From CAYFSC01 sp964345695 (GTDB taxonomy: Bacteria > Bacteroidota > Rhodothermia > Rhodothermales > Salinibacteraceae), in NCBI GenBank assembly GCA_964345695.1, contig CAYFSC010000017.1, positions 1-28,044 on the forward strand: a DNA stretch of 28,044 nt, in the 5' to 3' direction. The position numbers and the translations under genes were made by a program. This document shows positions 23,494 through 28,044 of this stretch, piece after piece (the first letter of the stretch is position 1; each line of letters opens with the position of its first letter). The notes beneath the pieces are model-generated. The model was not told the origin of the DNA, made no database searches, and saw nothing but the letters and a program-made list of their open reading frames with translations.

Positions 23494-24492
23494 TTACAAC
23501 AGATCCAGCCGTCTCAGTGCGGAGGCGAGCACCTCGGCAAGGAAGTCGATGTAGTCGCGTCCTTGCAGCTCGGCGATGATGGCGAAGGTGTCGTCGGGCG
23601 CGAAGGTGGGAAGCGGATTGATCTCTAGAAACCAGGGGTGGCCGTCGGCATCGACGCGGAAGTCGACTCGGGCAAAGTCGCGGCATTCGAGCACGTCGAA
23701 GCTGCGGAGGGTGAGACGCTGCAGGTCGTCTTCCAGCTCCGGGTCGAGCGTGCCGCCGAGCGTGTAGTCCCAGTCGCGGTCGGCGCCGGGCGCGCCGCGG
23801 TGCTCCAGGGCATGGAGACCGATGCCGGTGGTGGATTCCACGGCGCGCTGCAGCACAGGCAGCGCCTCGGGCGGGTTGTGCCCCACGACAGCCACGGTGA
23901 ACTCGCCTCCGCCCTCGATGAATCCCTCGACGAGCGCATCCTGAGCGTACGTCGTCGTTATGTGGTGCACCGCCCGGCGCAGCGCAGCAACGTCTTCGAC
24001 CTTGCTCGCGGGCGTGATGCCCTTCGACGACCCCTCGTAGCGCGGCTTTATAAAGAGCGGAAACGGCGGAAGGAGGTCCGGATCGACGGCCCCGGCGTCG
24101 TCGATTACGCAGTGCGGCGGCGTGGGCACGTCGGCGGCCGCGACGAGATCTTTGGTCCACGCCTTGTCGAGCGTGAGCGACAGCGTGAGGGCGTCCGACC
24201 CGAGACACGGAATTCCGGCCATCTCCAGCAGAATGGGCGCGTATGCCTCGCGGTTGCGGCTTCGGGCGCTCTCGCTGATGTTGATGGCCGCTTCCACGTC
24301 CAACCCGGCATCCAAGGCTGCGCGCAGGTCGGACGCCGTGCCGATGCGCACGGGCGTATGGCCCAGATGCCGGACAGCGTCGGCCAGCGTGTCGACGGTC
24401 TCTTCCGGTTCGTACTCAGCATCGGCATCGGGCGGCTCGTCGTCCCGCCACGGATACGTGTCGAAGGTGTCGTAGACGAGGCCGATGCGCAT
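23494..24492 (-). CDS. D-Ala-D-Ala ligase-like ATP-grasp protein
   Basis: A 332-residue ATP-grasp enzyme. MRIGLVYDTF opens a pre-ATP-grasp domain, AAINISESARSRNREAYAP and GIPCLGSDALTLSLTLDK resemble D-Ala-D-Ala ligases, then FIKPRYEGSSKGI is the glycine-rich ATP loop, LVEGFIEGGGEFTVAV and CRDFARVDFRV lead to the metal site FLEINPLPTF. Close relatives are often annotated as Ddl homologues outside the mur cluster, and may ligate other amino or keto acids, so I do not give the ddl symbol. The start at MRIGLVYD was chosen since the fold begins there; 22 more codons are open upstream. It is separated by 108 nt from the TIM-barrel gene on the same strand. Confidence 0.88.
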   Translation of the reverse strand: MRIGLVYDTFDTYPWRDDEPPDADAEYEPEETVDTLADAVRHLGHTPVRIGTASDLRAALDAGLDVEAAINISESARSRNREAYAPILLEMAGIPCLGSDALTLSLTLDKAWTKDLVAAADVPTPPHCVIDDAGAVDPDLLPPFPLFIKPRYEGSSKGITPASKVEDVAALRRAVHHITTTYAQDALVEGFIEGGGEFTVAVVGHNPPEALPVLQRAVESTTGIGLHALEHRGAPGADRDWDYTLGGTLDPELEDDLQRLTLRSFDVLECRDFARVDFRVDADGHPWFLEINPLPTFAPDDTFAIIAELQGRDYIDFLAEVLASALRRLDLL

Positions 24493-24596
24493 AGACGAGT
24501 CTCTGATTTCGCGTTTCTGGCTCTTGGTCAACAAAGTGGAAGTCGCTTCGTTATCCACAAAGTGCAGTGAACAAAACGGTTCACCTCACGACGGCG

Positions 24597-24950
24597 ATGC
24601 GCGCACCCATGAAGTCGACGCAGAAGGCACTCATTATACGAACGGGGCCAGACGGGCACGACGGCCTGGAAGAGCTGAACATCGAACTCGAACGCGGCTG
24701 GCGGGTCGTGGAGGTCGCTTCCATGGGCGGAGCGGGAGGCGCCACGTCCTCGCCCGTCGTTGCGGCGCTCGTCGTTCTGGAGCATCGCGACGACCGGGCG
24801 GAGGAACCGGTCATGACGGCCGAGGCCGTTGAGGAGACGGAGAAGGCGGTCGAGGAAATCGTGAAGGAAACCTACGAGATTACAGAGGGGGATGGTGCCG
24901 GCACGCGCCCGCCACTGGAACCGCCGTCCTTCCCCGACGATGCATCCTGA
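24597..24950 (+). CDS. small hypothetical protein (DUF4177-like pattern)
   Basis: A 117-residue acidic protein. KALIIRTGPDGHDGLEELNIELERGWRVVEV suggests the beta-helix-beta pattern of DUF4177-like proteins (helix with ELN...GW-VV), followed by a Gly-rich turn, a strand (ALVVLEH) and a long Glu-rich helix (EETEKAVEEIVKETYEI). The family link is tentative. Starts are possible at 24597 or 24609 (ATG) or 24567 (GTG); 24597 is a compromise. It is divergent from the ATP-grasp gene. Confidence 0.5.
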   Translation: MRAPMKSTQKALIIRTGPDGHDGLEELNIELERGWRVVEVASMGGAGGATSSPVVAALVVLEHRDDRAEEPVMTAEAVEETEKAVEEIVKETYEITEGDGAGTRPPLEPPSFPDDAS

Positions 24951-25063
24951 ATCGATCCCGCGGGGCCGCGATCGTCCGCTGTGCCGCCATTTTACGATCG
25001 CTTCATTTCCTCTGTGCGGTATCTTGTTGCGACAGGCTTTCCGTTCTTTCATCGTTTCGTAAC

Positions 25064-25076
25064 TTAACGGCGTTAA
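25064..25076 (+). promoter_or_regulatory. hyphenated palindrome upstream of the FadL-like gene
   Basis: TTAACG-g-CGTTAA is a perfect 13-nt palindrome 84 nt before the start codon, in an AT-rich pocket of the 210-nt gap 24951-25160. TAACTTAA overlaps it and weakly resembles the Bacteroidota -7 element, so it could be an operator at a promoter. Confidence 0.35.
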
Positions 25077-25160
25077 ACGGTTTCACGAGCCGAGCGCCGG
25101 AGGAATCGGGCGCTTCCGTGTCTTCCATTCGGCGCTTCACTTCTGACTTCGGACCGCACC

Positions 25161-26606
25161 ATGATGCAACCAACAGATCGATACGGGCCGACGAGGCCCA
25201 GCTTCTTTTTGAGCCTTGTCGCCGGCGTTTTGCTCCTTCTGGGAGGGCTTCCAAGCGCGGCCGTCCACGCCCAAGGATTTGGCGTCTTCGAACAGGGAAC
25301 GTGCACGATGGGCCGTGCTGGAGCGGGCGTGGCAGAAACCTGCGACGACGGCTCCGCCATGTACTTCAATCCGGCCGGACTCGTCGGCGAAACAGGGTGG
25401 ACCGTGAGCGGCGGGGCCACGCTCATCTTCGTGACGGGTGACTTCACGTCCGATCGTACGCGCGAAACGACCGACATTCAGAACGACCCAATTCCGGTGC
25501 CACACCTCTACGCGCGGTACGGCATCAGCGAGCGCTGGGCCGCCGGCGTCGGCGTGTTTGTCCCGTACGGCCTGTCTACCGAGTGGCCGAAGGGCGACTT
25601 CGACGGGCGCTTTCTCGGCTACGACAACGCGCTGCAGTCCATCTACATCCAGCCAACCGTCGCCTACCAGCTTACAGATCGAATCAAAGTGGGAGGCGGT
25701 CTCGACATCGTCATCGGTGCCGTCGAGCTCAACCAGCATCAAGATCTTTCGCAGCAGGCGGTGCCATCGGAGCAGCTTCCGCCGGGTACGACCTTTGGCG
25801 AGCTCGGCATTCCGTTCCACACGGCCTTTGCCGACGTAAAATTGGACGCCGGAGGGGCCACCGGCATCGGCGGCAACTTCGGCGTGCAGGTGCGAGCGAC
25901 CGATTGGCTGCGCTTCGGCGCGCGGTACACGCTTCCGGTGGAGCTCAACTACGAGGGCGACGCCACCTTTACGCAGCTTCAGACCGGCCTCGTTCTGCCT
26001 CCGAACAACCCGATCCAGCCGAACACGGCCCTGCCCGTCGATGCCCTCGTGGCGCCTCAGTTCGAGCCGGGCGGGCTGCTTGTCGACCAGGATGTCGAGA
26101 CGGAAATCACGATGCCGGGGCAGCTCCTCATCGGCACCAGCGTGCAGGCGACCCCGAAACTGAAGCTGCTGGCCGATTATCAGTGGACCGACTGGTCGGC
26201 GTTCGATGTCCTTCCGATTGACTTCGAGAACGATGCGCTGGACACCGAGCAAATCGAGAACTACGAGGACACGCACGCGCTTCGCCTCGGCGCCGAGTAT
26301 GCGGCGACGGAGGCCTGGACGGTACGGGCCGGTCTTCTGACGCACGGCCCGGCGGCCCCCGATGAAACGGTGACGCCTCTGCTTCCGGAAGGCTACCGCA
26401 ATGAATTCACGGCCGGCTTCGGCTGGCAGCCGTCGGCGCTGTTCGAGGTCAACGTGGCCTACCAATACATTGCTCAGAACGACCGCCGCGGCCGCGTTCG
26501 GGACCCTCGCGTTGGCGAAACCAACCCCACGGCCGAGGACCTGAACAGGGGTCTGTACAGCTTCGGCGCCCACCTCATCGGTACGACTCTCACCCTCCAC
26601 TTTTAG
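25161..26606 (+). CDS. FadL/TodX-family outer membrane transport protein
   Basis: A 481-residue beta-barrel. A signal peptide covers about residues 1-38 (hydrophobic FFLSLVAGVLLLLGGLPSA, cut near VHAQ). The mature N-terminus GFGVFEQG...AGAGVAETCDDGSAMYFNPAGL is the FadL hatch motif, with NPAGL conserved. Alternating strands (VGGGLDIVIGAVEL, LRFGARYTLPVELNY) end in the C-terminal aromatic of an outer-membrane barrel (TLTLHF). The family moves long-chain fatty acids and other hydrophobic compounds across the outer membrane. Six nt separate it from the SGNH lipoprotein gene, so the two are very likely cotranscribed. Cargo is not predictable. Confidence 0.93.
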   Translation: MMQPTDRYGPTRPSFFLSLVAGVLLLLGGLPSAAVHAQGFGVFEQGTCTMGRAGAGVAETCDDGSAMYFNPAGLVGETGWTVSGGATLIFVTGDFTSDRTRETTDIQNDPIPVPHLYARYGISERWAAGVGVFVPYGLSTEWPKGDFDGRFLGYDNALQSIYIQPTVAYQLTDRIKVGGGLDIVIGAVELNQHQDLSQQAVPSEQLPPGTTFGELGIPFHTAFADVKLDAGGATGIGGNFGVQVRATDWLRFGARYTLPVELNYEGDATFTQLQTGLVLPPNNPIQPNTALPVDALVAPQFEPGGLLVDQDVETEITMPGQLLIGTSVQATPKLKLLADYQWTDWSAFDVLPIDFENDALDTEQIENYEDTHALRLGAEYAATEAWTVRAGLLTHGPAAPDETVTPLLPEGYRNEFTAGFGWQPSALFEVNVAYQYIAQNDRRGRVRDPRVGETNPTAEDLNRGLYSFGAHLIGTTLTLHF

Positions 26607-26612
26607 ATCGAT

Positions 26613-27965
26613 ATGACTTCGCTCTCTTCTTTCTTCGATCGCCGCCTCGTGTGGGGGGCGCTCCCGCTTCTCCTGGCCGCATTGGTGCTGGTTGGGTGTG
26701 ACGACGAGGATCTCCTGTCCGACCCTCCCGAATCTGGGGCCCTCTTTGATCGGTACGTGGCCATCGGAAACAGCATCACCGCCGGCTTCCAGGCCAACGG
26801 AATTAGCAAAACCACACAGCAGCAGTCGTACGCCAATCTACTGGCCGGCCAGATGGGCACGACGTTCAACCTGCCGGCGCTCAACAATCCCGGCTGCCCC
26901 CCGCCGCTGACGCAGATTTTCCCCGCCCCGCAGCGCCCCGACGGGCCGCCGTGCTCGCTGCGCGAAGCCCCCGTCCCGACCACGCTGAACAACGTGGCAG
27001 TTCCCGGTGCGGAGGTCATCGATGTGCTTTCCAACACGAATCAGGCCTCCAACGCCAATCCGCTCACGAGCTTCATCCTGGGCGGACGCACACAGATTGA
27101 GGCGGCGCGTCAGGCCGACCCGACGTTCGTGACGGCCTGGATTGGCAACAATGACGTGCTGAGCGCCGCGCTGGCCGGCAACCCCGATCTCATCACGCCG
27201 GTGGAGGACTTTACCTCGCGCTACAACAACATGCTGACGCGGCTGGAGAGCATGCAGGACCTTGAGGGCGCCGCGCTCTTCGGTGTGGTGGACGTCACGC
27301 TCACACCGAACCTCTCGCCCGGCGCAGCCTATGCACAGGTTGTTCCGCTGGGACAGCAGGCGCAGGTCCTTCCGCCCAACCTGCAGGTTGCCGACTCGTG
27401 TGCACCCTCTGACCTCGGTGGCGTGGGCGACCAGATGCTGGTGCCGTTCCAGTACGGCGTGGCTCTCTTGGGCGTGGCAGACGCGCTCTTCCAGCAGTTT
27501 GGGGCGAACGCGCCGGCCGTAACGCTCAACTGCGCGCAAGACCTGACGGTGGAGGAGGCCGTGGGGCAGACGTTCGGCGGCGTGGGCAACATCCCTCCGC
27601 CGATCCAGGATGCCATCAGCGGCGTGCGCACGATCTCGGTGCTGCAGACGCAGGAGATCGCCACGATTCGGGGGACGGTGCAGGCCTACAACGACCTCAT
27701 CCAGCAAGCTGCGGGCGAGCGGAGCTATGCGTTTGTGGACGTGAACGCGCTCTTCCAGCAGCCTGAGTTGCGCCAGCAGATTCCGGTGTTCCCCGAACTC
27801 TTTGATGTGCCTGGCAACGACTTTACGCCGGACCAGCCCTTCGGTCCGCTCTTCAGCCTCGACGGCGTGCATCCGAGCGCCGAAGCGCACGAGGTCGTGA
27901 CGAACGCGGCAATCGAGGCGATTAACAGTCAGTACGGGACAAACATTCCGGCTCTGGGTCAGTAG
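26613..27965 (+). CDS. SGNH/GDSL-type lipoprotein hydrolase
   Basis: A 450-residue lipoprotein. The signal peptide LPLLLAALVLVGC ends in a lipobox with Cys29, followed by Asp-Asp-Glu-Asp, an acidic start often seen on Bacteroidota surface lipoproteins. SGNH blocks: Ser54 in AIGNSITAG (GNS in place of GDS), Gly131-Ala133-type NVAVPGA, WIGNND (176-181, block III Asn), and Asp417/His420 in LDGVHPS. The middle is enlarged by roughly 150 residues relative to small GDSL esterases. It probably hydrolyses ester bonds of lipids or acylated compounds at the outer membrane, and the FadL neighbour may take up the product. A strong terminator follows. Confidence 0.92.
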   Translation: MTSLSSFFDRRLVWGALPLLLAALVLVGCDDEDLLSDPPESGALFDRYVAIGNSITAGFQANGISKTTQQQSYANLLAGQMGTTFNLPALNNPGCPPPLTQIFPAPQRPDGPPCSLREAPVPTTLNNVAVPGAEVIDVLSNTNQASNANPLTSFILGGRTQIEAARQADPTFVTAWIGNNDVLSAALAGNPDLITPVEDFTSRYNNMLTRLESMQDLEGAALFGVVDVTLTPNLSPGAAYAQVVPLGQQAQVLPPNLQVADSCAPSDLGGVGDQMLVPFQYGVALLGVADALFQQFGANAPAVTLNCAQDLTVEEAVGQTFGGVGNIPPPIQDAISGVRTISVLQTQEIATIRGTVQAYNDLIQQAAGERSYAFVDVNALFQQPELRQQIPVFPELFDVPGNDFTPDQPFGPLFSLDGVHPSAEAHEVVTNAAIEAINSQYGTNIPALGQ

Positions 27966-27989
27966 TCGCCTTCTTCTGCATCGCGAAAC

Positions 27990-28022
27990 GCCCGGATGGG
28001 ACCTCCGTCCGGGCGTTTTCTA
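27990..28022 (+). terminator. rho-independent terminator after the SGNH gene
   Basis: CGCCCGGA (27990-27997) pairs with TCCGGGCG (28009-28016), followed by TTTTC. GAAAC precedes the stem, so it could also act on the opposite strand. Confidence 0.9.
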
Positions 28023-28044
28023 TGGCTCATCGGTTCTATGGCGT

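Overview
The window reads as chromosomal core DNA of a high-GC, free-living, aerobic Bacteroidota-type bacterium. Acidic protein composition, SdhC/SdhD subunits, the style of the FadL-like and lipoprotein pair, and a Tat-exported TIM-barrel protein together suggest a salt-adapted member of Rhodothermota (Salinibacter relatives). That placement is inferred from protein character, not from a marker gene.

Layout. 1-502 is a decayed left edge: a small unidentified ORF, a rho-independent terminator and the C-terminal remnant of radC, cut off at a short heptamer repeat array. 505-5742 is minus-strand: an extended SDR reductase, tRNA-Asn with its own strong terminator, a YqgE/AlgH protein, a conserved hypothetical, the lipid II flippase MurJ and a DUF457 membrane protein. 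5812-9541 is minus-strand: an RNase E/G family enzyme followed by a 94-aa hypothetical, a PhnP-like metallo-hydrolase (overlapping by 14 nt) and type II dehydroquinase AroQ. A gene-free stretch of about 1 kb (9542-10597) separates these from plus-strand TCA genes: citrate synthase, then sdhC-sdhD-sdhA-sdhB. 15878-20124 (minus) holds an orphan hydantoinase-B protein and a fused aspartate kinase/diaminopimelate decarboxylase. A small secreted protein (plus) converges, with a 4-nt overlap, on a lysine 2,3-aminomutase family radical SAM enzyme. That is followed upstream by a Tat-signal TIM-barrel protein and a D-Ala-D-Ala-ligase-like ATP-grasp enzyme (all minus). The window ends with a plus-strand hypothetical, a FadL-family outer-membrane transporter, an SGNH lipoprotein 6 nt behind it, and a strong terminator.

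How the genes fit together. gltA and sdhCDAB supply the entry step and the membrane-linked oxidation step of the TCA cycle. lysC-lysA makes meso-DAP and lysine, and the nearby KamA-like enzyme may act on lysine or another amino acid. MurJ, the fused DAP enzyme and the Ddl-like protein touch peptidoglycan supply. The FadL and SGNH pair looks like an outer-membrane lipid hydrolysis and uptake unit.

The least expected signal is not a gene. Several intergenic junctions carry degenerate tandem repeats with a strict 7-nt (once 8-nt) period. They often come as two mutually complementary arms around a short spacer, and they begin or end within a few bases of stop or start codons. Their sequence differs from site to site while the period and placement stay the same. 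Two proteins also lack expected residues: the RNase E/G has no cysteine at all (no Zn-link), and the KamA-like enzyme has Gln where lysine 2,3-aminomutase has a substrate-binding Asp.
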